Assembly: GCA_947375085.1 (NCBI GenBank)
Contig: CANCEQ010000011.1
Coordinates: 1 to 29,372 of the forward strand
Direction: 5' to 3'
Length of the DNA: 29,372 nucleotides
DNA from: Flavobacteriales bacterium
Lineage (GTDB): Bacteria > Bacteroidota > Bacteroidia > Flavobacteriales > Crocinitomicaceae
How positions within the stretch are numbered: the stretch's first letter is position 1; each line of letters starts with the position of its first letter. Below are positions 8,798-17,614 of this stretch, in pieces. Under the pieces are notes generated by a model. That model worked only from the letters and a program-made list of their open reading frames with translations. It was not told the DNA's origin and did no database searches. The position numbers and the translations under genes were made by a program.

Positions 8798-9947
8798 AAC
8801 CAAAAATACCTCAATCCTTGTTTTGTGGCCAAGGTACTTATCATCTCAGGAACATCTTTTTAGGTCATTTTTAAAAAAAAATGATCTTTTTTTAATTTTT
8901 ATTGCGACTTGGAAAATACCTAATGCGTATAATGAATCTAAATTTGGTTTTCAAAAAATAGGGTCAGACAAAGTAAATCAATGGAACTTCACCGAAATAA
9001 GATTGGGAAAACTTGGTATTTATAAATCATTTCTTATGTTTTGTAAAATATTCTTTACAATACTTAGAATTAAACCAAAGGTTATAATAACTTCGACTCA
9101 ATTCCCTTTACACTCAAGACTTGCTTTTATTATCTCAAAGATATTAAAAATTAAAATAGCCTTTTATACAGAAGCATGGGAATTTCCAATACATAAAAGG
9201 GTAATTAAAAGAATCTCTCATAAACTAACAAGATTAACCGAAAAAAGTGCTGATTACATTTTAACACAAAGTGATCATAAGAAAGGTATATATCAAAGTC
9301 TTGGGATAAAAGAAGAAAAGATTATTGTTTTACCTTTTTTAGTAAATAATTACTCGGAAAATAAAATTAAAACAATTACAAAACCAAAAAAAATTCTATA
9401 TCTAGGAAGATTCATTGAACAAAAAGGTATAGATCTTTTGTTATCTGCATTTATTAATTTATCTCAAGATAATGAGGAAATTGAATTAATTCTTGCTGGA
9501 GATACAAAGGAGAAATTAATAAGTATATCTAAGAAAAATGAAGAGTTAATGAATTTAGTTCAATTAAAAGGATTAAATGAAAGAATCTCATTTGTAGGTT
9601 TTCTTGATCAAGAAAGTAAAAAGAAAATTTTCGAATCGGCGGACATTTTTGTTATGCCTTCTAGATTTAATGAAGGTTGGGGTATTAGTTTAGTCGAAGC
9701 TGCACAATTTGGAATGATATTGTTAGCATCGGATAAAGTTGCAGCTGGAAAAGTATTCATTCGTGAAAATGTAAATGGATTTATTTTCCAAACAGAAAGT
9801 GAAAATCAACTAATAGAAAAATTACGTAATGCAATTAATCTAACTGAAGAAACTACATTTCAATTTTCTAGAAATTCCATAAATATCTTCGAAGAATACA
9901 ATAATGAAAAACATTTTATTGATACTCTTAATTCACTTGTAAAATGA
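8787..9947 (+). CDS. Glycosyltransferase, GT4-like
   Basis: The 386-residue protein has a C-terminal group 1 transferase domain: ILYLGRFIEQKGIDLLLSAF, LILAGD, ISFVGFLDQESK and the EX7E motif in FNEGWGISLVEAAQFG, all in family order. The N-terminal half has the TSTQFPLHSRLAFIISK and FYTEAWEFP segments of an acceptor-binding GT-B domain. The gene overlaps the acetyltransferase before it by 11 bases and the next one by ATGA, so it sits in the same operon. It likely adds one residue of the repeat unit. The specific sugar is unknown. Confidence 0.88.
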   Translation: MNSKTKNTSILVLWPRYLSSQEHLFRSFLKKNDLFLIFIATWKIPNAYNESKFGFQKIGSDKVNQWNFTEIRLGKLGIYKSFLMFCKIFFTILRIKPKVIITSTQFPLHSRLAFIISKILKIKIAFYTEAWEFPIHKRVIKRISHKLTRLTEKSADYILTQSDHKKGIYQSLGIKEEKIIVLPFLVNNYSENKIKTITKPKKILYLGRFIEQKGIDLLLSAFINLSQDNEEIELILAGDTKEKLISISKKNEELMNLVQLKGLNERISFVGFLDQESKKKIFESADIFVMPSRFNEGWGISLVEAAQFGMILLASDKVAAGKVFIRENVNGFIFQTESENQLIEKLRNAINLTEETTFQFSRNSINIFEEYNNEKHFIDTLNSLVK

Positions 9948-11065
9948 AAAAAATTTGTTTCCTATCAGGTTATTTTAATCGATTTGATTTGTTATCAAAA
10001 AGTCAAGGTGGAGCTGAATATCAAAATTTTTTATTAAAAAATGCTCTTGAAGAAAGAAATTTTAAAATTTATTTTATTTCTATTGGTGATCGAAATGAAA
10101 TATTTAGAGATGGTGAAACTATAGTCATTTACATAAAAAAGAAAATTAAAACAAGAAAATTAGGCGATAATTTCTTTTTGTACCTTCCATACGTTTATAA
10201 AATACTTAAAAAAATAAATCCTGATTATATTTATCAGAGAGTTAGTCATTCTTGGACATTAGTTGCTAGTATTTATTCAAAAATTAATTGCAAAAAATTC
10301 ATTTGGGCAGCAGCAAGTGAAGAGGATGTAAAACCTTTCAAAATGGACAAAATCAGTAATTTAATTTTTAATTATATAGATTTTACACTTTCTAAATATG
10401 GAAAAAAGAAAGCTGATACAATTTTTGTTCAAGCAAAATATCAAGAGAATTTACTAGCTAAACATTACAAACTTTATGCAAATGAAATAATAAAAAATTT
10501 TCATCCATTACCAATTAAAGATTCTGTTAAAGATAATTCTGAATTCTTAATTATTTGGATTGCTAATTTCTCCCATAACAAGCAACCTGATAAATTTATC
10601 GACATAGCACGTGTATTTAATGAAAATAATTTACCAATTCGATTTATTATGATAGGCAGACCATTCTCTACAAAAGATCAAAAAAAAATTAGTAACGAAT
10701 TAAACTCTCTCAGTAATATTAGCTATTTAGGACCACTTAGACAAGAAGAATTAAATCTAATTTTAGCAAAAAGCCACATTCTAATAAACACAAGTATAAT
10801 TGAAGGTTTTTCAAATGTATTTATTCAGGCATGGTTAAGAGGAACAGTAGTTTTTAGTTTAAATTCAAATCCAGATAACATTATAGATGAAGAGGGAATT
10901 GGTTATTTTGCTAATGGAAATCTTAACAAAATCATTCAAGAAATAGAAAATTTATATAAAAACAGAACTTCCTGGGAGCTGCTATCGAATCGATGTATTG
11001 AATATAGTAAAGAAAATTATTCGATTGAAAGTCAAATCTATAAAATTTTACCTTACTTCAAATGA
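9944..11065 (+). CDS. Glycosyltransferase, GT4-like with EX7Q variant
   Basis: The 373-residue protein begins with MKKICFLSGYFNRF and has the SQGGAEYQ motif at about residues 20-27 that GT4 enzymes of this type use near the acceptor site. The C-terminal half has LIIWIANFSHNKQPDKFID, FIMIGRP and ISYLGPL. The usual EX7E motif is replaced by EGFSNVFIQ: the second Glu is Gln. This position normally contacts the donor ribose. From memory, a Q form occurs in a recognisable subgroup, so it need not mean inactivity. It overlaps its neighbours by ATGA on both sides. Donor is unknown. Confidence 0.85.
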   Translation: MKKICFLSGYFNRFDLLSKSQGGAEYQNFLLKNALEERNFKIYFISIGDRNEIFRDGETIVIYIKKKIKTRKLGDNFFLYLPYVYKILKKINPDYIYQRVSHSWTLVASIYSKINCKKFIWAAASEEDVKPFKMDKISNLIFNYIDFTLSKYGKKKADTIFVQAKYQENLLAKHYKLYANEIIKNFHPLPIKDSVKDNSEFLIIWIANFSHNKQPDKFIDIARVFNENNLPIRFIMIGRPFSTKDQKKISNELNSLSNISYLGPLRQEELNLILAKSHILINTSIIEGFSNVFIQAWLRGTVVFSLNSNPDNIIDEEGIGYFANGNLNKIIQEIENLYKNRTSWELLSNRCIEYSKENYSIESQIYKILPYFK

Positions 11066-12360
11066 GCTTCATTTATTTTTTGTTGATTGGATTAATATCT
11101 CTTGTAATTAAAAAAAAATGGATTCTCCCATTGATCATTTTACATGAATTTTTACTTATTGGACTTACTACTTGGGATTTAGTTCCAAAATTTATTGCAC
11201 ATGGATATGACTTCTTGGTAATTTTCTTATTTATACGATTCGTTGATTTAAGAAAATTTGGAAAAAATATATTTTTAAAATTATCTGTTGCAATTATAAT
11301 ATATAGTCTAATTACAATGTTCATTTTTAATACTTCCATTGAAGTTTTCATAATGGGATTTAGAACTACAATAATCCCCCTTTTGCTTTTCACAACAATA
11401 ATTAGTATTAATATACCATATTTGGAATACAGTAAAGTTTTAAAATGGATTATTAATATCAGCATATTTCAAGTAATAATTTCTATTTGTCAATTCTTAT
11501 ACTTAGGTGAAGCTGGTGATTCGGTTGGTGGTACTTTAGGAAGTAATGCAAGTAATCAACTTATGCTTTTCCAAGTAACTGTAATATGTCTGATCTTAGA
11601 TAGCGCATTTAAATCAAAATCTTTTACAGTTCAAAATTTTTTTCTTGTACTATTCCTATCGATTCCTCCGTTAGTTGGTAGTTCCAAATTAGGACTTATA
11701 ATAATTCCACTTGTTTTCTTAATTTTCTTAATCAAATATCAAATGAAAGGTGGTTTTAGCATTCAAATGATAGGTGTATCAATTTTACTTTTGACATTTG
11801 GATATTATCTTTTCCAAGGACTAATTACCGAAAGAGATTTAAAGATATTATCTGACAGGGAAGAATTAGAAAATTATAATGAAGCTGGAATCATTGATGA
11901 AGGGAGATCTATGGCGCGAGGAAGTATAGTACCGCTAACGCTCAATTTTCTGAATAAAAAAAATGTATTATTAACAGGAGTGGGTTTGGGAAATTTGTAT
12001 TATTCAGAAAATGTTTTAGGAAATTCTATACATTCTAATAATCAATATATGGCTACTAGAATAGGATTTGTAAAAGTTTTAGGAGAACTTGGCCTAATAG
12101 GGATGGTAATAATTATAATTTTTTACAGAAATATAATAAAAATGGTTCGTTCAAATAAATTGATATTTGTTACTAAAGTATCCTATTTTTGTATGATCAT
12201 AATCACGCTAATAATATTTATCTCAAATACCATTTATAGTGGAACTTATTTGAAAGGGGCTGGTAACATAACCCTATTGGTTGTTTTTGGATACTTATAT
12301 TCATTAAAAAAGGAATTTCAGATAAATAATTCAAAATTAAGTTCAAAAAGCTTTCAATAA
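11062..12360 (+). CDS. wzy: Wzy-type O-antigen/capsule polymerase
   Basis: This 432-residue polytopic membrane protein has roughly ten or more hydrophobic segments and a long polar loop at about residues 260-330. It ends with the ligase/polymerase-like pattern LLTGVGLGNLYY, then HSNNQYMATRIGFVKVLGELGLIGM before the last membrane helices. This layout is typical of Wzy proteins, which are poorly conserved and are mainly recognised by topology and locus context. It would link flipped repeat units in the periplasm. The gene overlaps the GT before it by ATGA and the next GT by one base (TAATG). Confidence 0.85.
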   Translation: MSFIYFLLIGLISLVIKKKWILPLIILHEFLLIGLTTWDLVPKFIAHGYDFLVIFLFIRFVDLRKFGKNIFLKLSVAIIIYSLITMFIFNTSIEVFIMGFRTTIIPLLLFTTIISINIPYLEYSKVLKWIINISIFQVIISICQFLYLGEAGDSVGGTLGSNASNQLMLFQVTVICLILDSAFKSKSFTVQNFFLVLFLSIPPLVGSSKLGLIIIPLVFLIFLIKYQMKGGFSIQMIGVSILLLTFGYYLFQGLITERDLKILSDREELENYNEAGIIDEGRSMARGSIVPLTLNFLNKKNVLLTGVGLGNLYYSENVLGNSIHSNNQYMATRIGFVKVLGELGLIGMVIIIIFYRNIIKMVRSNKLIFVTKVSYFCMIIITLIIFISNTIYSGTYLKGAGNITLLVVFGYLYSLKKEFQINNSKLSSKSFQ

Positions 12361-13430
12361 TGAAAAAAATATTAATAGTGACACCCAAACAATTTGGTTA
12401 CCACATTGATTATTGGAAATATGCAACATATTTATCTGAAAAATATGAAGTAAATTTCATTTGTTGGGATTATAAATTGGAAAAAATCAACGAAGAAAAT
12501 ATTAAAGTAGTTTATATACAAAGAAATAAGAATATCATTTATAGGAATATCAATTTTATAAAAGAAATAATTAAAGTTTGTAAAAATAACGACTTTAGGA
12601 TCATTTTTATGAATTACTTTAAAGGTTGCTCATTAATTCGAATTTTTCTTTTTAACAAAAAATTTCGATTTCATATTGATATTCGTACAGGAAGTATACG
12701 TGAAAGGAAATGGAAAAGAGTTTTCGAAAACAATTTAATAAAAAGTGAAACTTTATTTTACTCAAGCAAAAGTGTAATTTCAGAAGGTTTAAGAAAAGTA
12801 ATTGGATTACCAGAAAAAACAATTATAATTCCTTTAGGAGCGAATTTAATTCCAATTAAAAAAATAAAAACAGATCAATTTAAACTATTATATGTAGGTA
12901 CATTTTATAATCGTAATATTCATGAAACAATTGTAGGAATAGCAAAATTTATTGAAACAAATAAACAGGCAAAAATTATCTTTGATATAATAGGAAGTGG
13001 TGACCAAAAAACTGAATCTATTATTAAGAGTGCAATAAATGAATATAAACTCGAAAAAATTATTAATCTTAAAGGATATATTACACATGATAAACTTAAA
13101 TACTATTTTCAAGAAGCGAATGTTGGAATTTCTTATATACCAATAACAGAATATTTTCAGTTCCAACCAGCAACAAAGACTTATGAGTATCTATTAGCAG
13201 GTATTCCCGTATTAGCAACAAATACATATGAAAATAAAAAGATAATAAATGAATCAAATGGTTTGATTGTAAACGATAATTCTGAATCATTTGCAATTGG
13301 ACTTGAAAAGTTAATTAAAAATTATCATAATTTTAATCTAATAGAAATTCAAAATTCAGCAAGAGAATTTGAATGGAAAAAAATAATTGATAGAATAGAA
13401 AAACTAATCATTCAACCTAAATTAAACTGA
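12360..13430 (+). CDS. Glycosyltransferase, GT4-like
   Basis: The 356-residue protein begins MKKILIVTPKQFGYHIDYW and has a C-terminal domain with LLYVGTFYNRNIHETIVGI, FDIIGSGD, INLKGYI and the segment FQFQPATKTYEYLLAGIPV. In the last one the usual EX7E is not present; the conserved Glu in KTYEYL takes the position of the second Glu. This FQPATKTYEY form is a known variant type among bacterial group 1 transferases, to my recollection. The RTGSIRERKW segment is in the N-terminal half. It starts on the stop of wzy. The sugar added cannot be told. Confidence 0.82.
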   Translation: MKKILIVTPKQFGYHIDYWKYATYLSEKYEVNFICWDYKLEKINEENIKVVYIQRNKNIIYRNINFIKEIIKVCKNNDFRIIFMNYFKGCSLIRIFLFNKKFRFHIDIRTGSIRERKWKRVFENNLIKSETLFYSSKSVISEGLRKVIGLPEKTIIIPLGANLIPIKKIKTDQFKLLYVGTFYNRNIHETIVGIAKFIETNKQAKIIFDIIGSGDQKTESIIKSAINEYKLEKIINLKGYITHDKLKYYFQEANVGISYIPITEYFQFQPATKTYEYLLAGIPVLATNTYENKKIINESNGLIVNDNSESFAIGLEKLIKNYHNFNLIEIQNSAREFEWKKIIDRIEKLIIQPKLN

Positions 13431-13443
13431 AAATATTGTTCTA

Positions 13444-14517
13444 ATGAAGATTCTAATACTTACACCCAATCTATCAAACCCAGGGGGTGTTTCCTCCCTT
13501 TACAAAATACTCAAACTAGATAAAAATAAACATATTGAATACTTTGATGTTCAAGGAAAAAAAAGAAAAAATTCAATACTAAAGTTATGGACAATTTTTA
13601 CTATATATACAAAATTCACGATTAAGATCTTTGATAATCAATTAATTCATTTAAATCCTTCATTTGATAAAAGAAGCTTTTATCGTGATGGAATTCTATT
13701 ATTAATCGCAAGAATTCTAAGAAAAAAAATAATCGTATATTGGCACGGATGGAATCTAGAATTTCAAAAATCAATAACCCCTGGTAAATTATCAAACCTA
13801 TTCTTTAAAACAACATTTAAAAAAGCCCAAATGCATATAGTATTAGGTAATGTTTTTAAAATTGAACTAATAAAAATGGGAATTGATAAAAATATAATTA
13901 AAATCGAATCCAATGCAGCAGATGATTATTTTTTGGAAAGAGAGAATGTTTATTTGGATCCTAAAAAGGATAAAATAGAATTACTTTTTATTGCACGAAT
14001 TGAAGAAACTAAAGGTGTTTTTATTGCACTTAAAACAATGTTGTTGCTCAACAAAAGAGGAAACTACAGCTTAACTATTGCAGGAGATGGCCCCGCTTTA
14101 CTTAGAGCTAAAGAGTTTGTTTTTGTTAATAAAATAGAAAATGTGACTTTTGTTGGACAAGTAAAAGATGAAATCAAACATAAAGTATTTAGAAATTCAG
14201 AAATTCTACTTTTTCCTACTTATTATCCGGAAGGTATGCCAATTTCGATAATTGAATCCATGTTATATGGATTAGTTATAATAAGCAGACCTATTGCAGG
14301 AATTCCTGATTGGGTAAAAGTTCCAGATAATGGATTTTTGATTGAATCACTTGATGAGTCAGAATATGCTGATCGAATTGAGCAATTATCTAAGGAATTA
14401 AATTTAATGAATCAAATTCAAGAAAACAATAGAAAATTTGCAAAAGAATATTTCACCCCAAAATCACTGCAAGATAGACTTAATAACTATTACGCAAGTC
14501 TATTAATGTCAAAATGA
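13444..14517 (+). CDS. Glycosyltransferase, GT4-like
   Basis: The 357-residue protein opens with MKILILTPNLSNPGGVSSLY, where the GGV turn is the usual acceptor/phosphate-contacting loop of GT4 enzymes. The C-terminal half has LLFIARIEETKGVFIALKTM, LTIAGDGP, VTFVGQV and the complete EX7E motif in YPEGMPISIIESMLYG. It is the only intact GT4 gene here with a small gap on both sides (13 bases before, 41 after). It likely adds one sugar of the repeat unit. Specificity is unknown. Confidence 0.88.
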   Translation: MKILILTPNLSNPGGVSSLYKILKLDKNKHIEYFDVQGKKRKNSILKLWTIFTIYTKFTIKIFDNQLIHLNPSFDKRSFYRDGILLLIARILRKKIIVYWHGWNLEFQKSITPGKLSNLFFKTTFKKAQMHIVLGNVFKIELIKMGIDKNIIKIESNAADDYFLERENVYLDPKKDKIELLFIARIEETKGVFIALKTMLLLNKRGNYSLTIAGDGPALLRAKEFVFVNKIENVTFVGQVKDEIKHKVFRNSEILLFPTYYPEGMPISIIESMLYGLVIISRPIAGIPDWVKVPDNGFLIESLDESEYADRIEQLSKELNLMNQIQENNRKFAKEYFTPKSLQDRLNNYYASLLMSK

Positions 14518-14558
14518 TTATGCTCAATCCCAAACAAAATAGGTAGTTTTAAAAAATA

Positions 14559-15731
14559 ATGGATACATTTTCGACTTCTTTTATAAAATTAAAAAATTAT
14601 TGCGAACAGCAAAATTATAAAGGTTATGATCCTTACGATGGATTAAATAGTACTTTTTTTAAATCTCTTCCATTTCTATCAAAAAATAGAATTGCTAAAC
14701 TTATATGGATTCAATTTTTCAAACGTTTCCCATTTAATTTACGACCATTGGTTGGAATAAAGAAAGAATACAATCCCAAAGCACTTGGTTTGTTTTTATC
14801 TTCATATTGTAACCTTTATAAGGTTAATCCGAGTGAAGAAAATATTAATAAAATCAAATTTTTCAGTTCGGAAATTATAAAAATAAAAAACACAGAATGG
14901 AGTGGGGCATGCTGGGGATATAATTTTGATTGGCAAGCTAGAGCTTTTTTTCAGCCAAAAAACACTCCTACTATTGTTGCTTCTACTTTTATTGCTTGTG
15001 CATTATTGGATGCTTATGATATTTTGAAAGATCAAAAATTACTAGATACAGCATGTGGTACTTGTGATTTTATATTAAAAGATTTAAACCGAACTTACGA
15101 TGAAAATGGAAATTTTTCATTTTCATATTCGCCTTTAGACAAAAGTGTAGTTTTCAATGCTTCACTTTTAGGAAGTAGGTTATTATCTAGGGTTTATTCT
15201 TATACAAAAGATACTTTATTACTTATTGAAGCAAAAAAATCAGTTCAGTATTGTTGTGACCATCAAAAACCGGATGGATCATGGTCATATGGAACGTATA
15301 ATTTTCACCAATGGGTAGACAATTTCCATACTGGATATAATTTAGAATGTTTACATGAATACCAAGAATTTAGCGGTGATAATACTTTCAAAGTAAATAT
15401 CCAAAAAGGATTTGAGTATTACATTGAGAATTTATTCACATTGGAAGGAATTCCAAAGTATTACAATAATTCAATATATCCGATTGACATTCATTCTACT
15501 TCACAATTGATTGTAACGGCTTATAAATTAAAACTATTCGATTCAAATAAACCACTTATTGAAAAAGTGCTAAGTTGGACAATTCAAAATATGCAACAGA
15601 AAAAAGGCTATTTCTATTTTCAAAAAAAGAAAGGTATTTCATCCAAAATCCCTTACATGAGATGGGCACAAGCTTGGATGTTTTATGCTTTTTCTATATA
15701 TTATTTATATGAACAAGAACAAAAGAATTAA
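14559..15731 (+). CDS. Uncharacterised capsule-locus protein, predicted alpha/alpha barrel
   Basis: The 390-residue soluble protein has no signal peptide or membrane segment. It is mostly helical with recurring helix-loop-helix units, and several loops carry aromatic or acidic motifs: GACWGYNFDWQARAFF (about 122-137), FSFSYSPLDKSVVFNAS (about 187-203), QKPDGSWSYG (about 239-248), FHQWVDNFHTGYNLECL and YPIDIHSTSQL. This resembles alpha/alpha toroid folds (six-hairpin glycosidases, terpenoid cyclase/prenyltransferase-like, uronyl epimerases or lyases). From memory, similar proteins in Bacteroidota polysaccharide loci are sometimes labelled delta-aminolevulinic acid dehydratase, but HemB motifs are absent, so that name should not be used. 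It overlaps the next gene. A cytoplasmic sugar- or lipid-linked-oligosaccharide-modifying role is a guess from context. Confidence 0.75.
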   Translation: MDTFSTSFIKLKNYCEQQNYKGYDPYDGLNSTFFKSLPFLSKNRIAKLIWIQFFKRFPFNLRPLVGIKKEYNPKALGLFLSSYCNLYKVNPSEENINKIKFFSSEIIKIKNTEWSGACWGYNFDWQARAFFQPKNTPTIVASTFIACALLDAYDILKDQKLLDTACGTCDFILKDLNRTYDENGNFSFSYSPLDKSVVFNASLLGSRLLSRVYSYTKDTLLLIEAKKSVQYCCDHQKPDGSWSYGTYNFHQWVDNFHTGYNLECLHEYQEFSGDNTFKVNIQKGFEYYIENLFTLEGIPKYYNNSIYPIDIHSTSQLIVTAYKLKLFDSNKPLIEKVLSWTIQNMQQKKGYFYFQKKKGISSKIPYMRWAQAWMFYAFSIYYLYEQEQKN

Positions 15732-16485
15732 TATTTTCGGTCTTTCAGTTGATGTGCTAACGATGAAAGAAACACTTTCTATCATTGAAAATGCAATAGA
15801 CAATAGAAAACCAATTCACCATGTAGTTGTTAATGCAGCAAAAATTATAAATGCTCAAAAAAATAAGGATTTGAGAGAATCAATTATCAATTGTGACATA
15901 ATTAATGCCGATGGTCAAGCTGTAGTTTGGGCATCTAAAATATTAAAACAACCATTACCAGAACGTGTAGCTGGGATTGATTTAATGGAAGAATTAGTAA
16001 AATTGTCCGCAAAGAAAAATTATTCAATCTATTTTTTAGGAGCAAAAGGAGTAGTTGTAAAAACAGTAGTTAACAAATACATTGAAATATATGGAAGTCA
16101 ACTAGTAGCAGGATATCGAAATGGGTATTATAGTTCAGAGGAAGAAATTACAATTGCAGAAGAAATAGCAACGAAAAAACCAGATATATTATTCGTAGCA
16201 ATTACATCACCAAAAAAGGAGATATTTCTCAATAAATATAAAAAATTAATCCAAGTTCCATTTATTATGGGAGTAGGCGGAAGTTTTGACGTGGTATCAG
16301 GTATAGTGAAAAGGGCACCAAAGTGGATGCAGAAAAGTGGACTAGAATGGCTTTATAGAGTTTATCAAGAGCCTAATAGAATGTGGAAAAGATACCTTGT
16401 TACTAATTCTAAATTTATTGTTTTACTTTTCAAGGAAAGAATAAAAATGATGTTTTCTAAAACTAATACGAACAAAGTATGCTAA
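15709..16485 (+). CDS. WecG/TagA/CpsF family glycosyltransferase (GT26)
   Basis: The start is placed at the ATG at 15709 (258 residues); an ATG at 15685 is in frame but would deepen the overlap with the previous gene and add a hydrophobic tail not expected in the family. Conserved features are NADGQAVVW with Asp68, the PERVAGIDLM block at about 84-93, YFLGAKG, PDILFVAITSPKKE and the C-terminal GLEWLYRVYQEPNRMWKRY membrane-contact region. Relatives transfer ManNAc or ManNAcA to a lipid-linked acceptor (TagA, WecG). The next gene makes UDP-ManNAc, so ManNAc is the likely donor sugar here. Overlaps are 23 bases upstream and 7 bases downstream. Confidence 0.9.
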   Translation: MNKNKRINIFGLSVDVLTMKETLSIIENAIDNRKPIHHVVVNAAKIINAQKNKDLRESIINCDIINADGQAVVWASKILKQPLPERVAGIDLMEELVKLSAKKNYSIYFLGAKGVVVKTVVNKYIEIYGSQLVAGYRNGYYSSEEEITIAEEIATKKPDILFVAITSPKKEIFLNKYKKLIQVPFIMGVGGSFDVVSGIVKRAPKWMQKSGLEWLYRVYQEPNRMWKRYLVTNSKFIVLLFKERIKMMFSKTNTNKVC

Positions 16486-17570
16486 TCACAATCGTCGCTG
16501 GGGCGCGTCCCAATTTCATGAAAATTGCTCCAATCATTGAAGCTATTGAAAAGAATAAAAGGGAAGGAAAAGAAATCGATTTTAGACTTATCCATACAGG
16601 ACAACATTATGATAAAAAAATGTCAAGTGATTTCTTTGAACAATTGAATATACCTGAACCACATGCAAACTTGGGAGCAGGCGGAGGTACTCAAGCAGAA
16701 CAAACAGCAAGCATAATGGTGCGTTTTGAACAAGAAATGTTGATACATACTACTGATCTTGTCTTGGTTGTGGGTGATGTAACTTCAACAATGGCTTGTG
16801 CTATTGTTGCTCAAAAACTTCAAACAAAAGTTGCTCATGTGGAAGGTGGTATTCGTTCTAATGATTGGTCAATGCCTGAAGAAATAAATCGATTAGTAAC
16901 CGATTCAATAACAAATTATTTCTTCACAACTTCAGAAGTAGCTAATAATAATTTACGAAATAGCGGAGTTAATGAAAATAAAATTTATTTTGTTGGAAAT
17001 ACGATGATTGACACGCTAATAAAGCAGCGACAAAATTTTAAAAAACCACCAATCTGGGATAAAATCGGACTGAAGCAAAATGAATATATAGTGATAACTA
17101 TGCATCGTCCATCAAATGTAGATGATGAGTCTAAATTAAGAGAAATGATGAATGAAATCATCTTAAATTCAAAAGATATTCCAATAATTTTTCCTGTTCA
17201 CCCTAGAACAGCTAAGACTTTAGAAAACCTAGGTTTTTCTGATTCAAGATTACATATGATTGAACCAATGGGGTATCTAGAATTTAATTTTCTAGTAGAA
17301 AAAGCCAAAGCTGTTATTACTGATTCAGGAGGAATAACAGAAGAAACAACAGCAATGGGTGTACCGTGCTTAACACTAAGGAATAATACTGAAAGACCAG
17401 AAACAATTACAGAGGGAACAAACGTATTAATCGGCACCGATCCTAAAGCTATTCGTCCTGCATTGGAAATACTTTTTTCAGGTAAATGGAAAAAAGGTAA
17501 AATACCTGAATTGTGGGACGGAGCAACAGCTGAAAGAATAATCAACATATTATTACAATTACCTAAATAG
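16479..17570 (+). CDS. wecB: UDP-N-acetylglucosamine 2-epimerase, non-hydrolysing
   Basis: The 363-residue enzyme interconverts UDP-GlcNAc and UDP-ManNAc in the cytoplasm. The family motifs are all present: GARPNFMKIAPII at the start, IHTGQHYDKKMS, VVGDVTSTMACA, HVEGGIRSNDWSMPEEINR, YFVGNTMIDTL, ITMHRPSNVD, PVHPRTAKTL and DSGGITEETTAMGVPCLTLR. Length and motif set match WecB/MnaA rather than the hydrolysing NeuC type. It overlaps the WecG/TagA-like gene by seven bases, which points to UDP-ManNAc supply for that transferase. It is the last gene before the insertion sequence. No WecC-type ManNAc dehydrogenase lies beside it, although the tviB-like enzyme upstream is of the same superfamily. Confidence 0.95.
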   Translation: MLITIVAGARPNFMKIAPIIEAIEKNKREGKEIDFRLIHTGQHYDKKMSSDFFEQLNIPEPHANLGAGGGTQAEQTASIMVRFEQEMLIHTTDLVLVVGDVTSTMACAIVAQKLQTKVAHVEGGIRSNDWSMPEEINRLVTDSITNYFFTTSEVANNNLRNSGVNENKIYFVGNTMIDTLIKQRQNFKKPPIWDKIGLKQNEYIVITMHRPSNVDDESKLREMMNEIILNSKDIPIIFPVHPRTAKTLENLGFSDSRLHMIEPMGYLEFNFLVEKAKAVITDSGGITEETTAMGVPCLTLRNNTERPETITEGTNVLIGTDPKAIRPALEILFSGKWKKGKIPELWDGATAERIINILLQLPK

Positions 17571-17614
17571 CACATAATCAAAACATTTACATCCTATCGA
17601 TTATCATACAAATT

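Noticed and set aside
11073..11465. Minus-strand 130-codon open frame inside wzy
   Set aside because: Shadow frame of a hydrophobic membrane gene in A/T-rich DNA.
15685..15708. Upstream start for the WecG/TagA-like gene
   Set aside because: It adds a hydrophobic leader not seen in this cytoplasmic/peripheral family and deepens the overlap; the ATG at 15709 gives the standard N terminus.
14559..15731. Naming this gene delta-aminolevulinic acid dehydratase
   Set aside because: None of the HemB metal-binding or Schiff-base lysine motifs are present; the fold looks all-helical, not a TIM barrel.
17198..17581. Minus-strand 127-codon open frame over the end of wecB
   Set aside because: It lies opposite highly conserved WecB motifs, so it is a mirror artefact.
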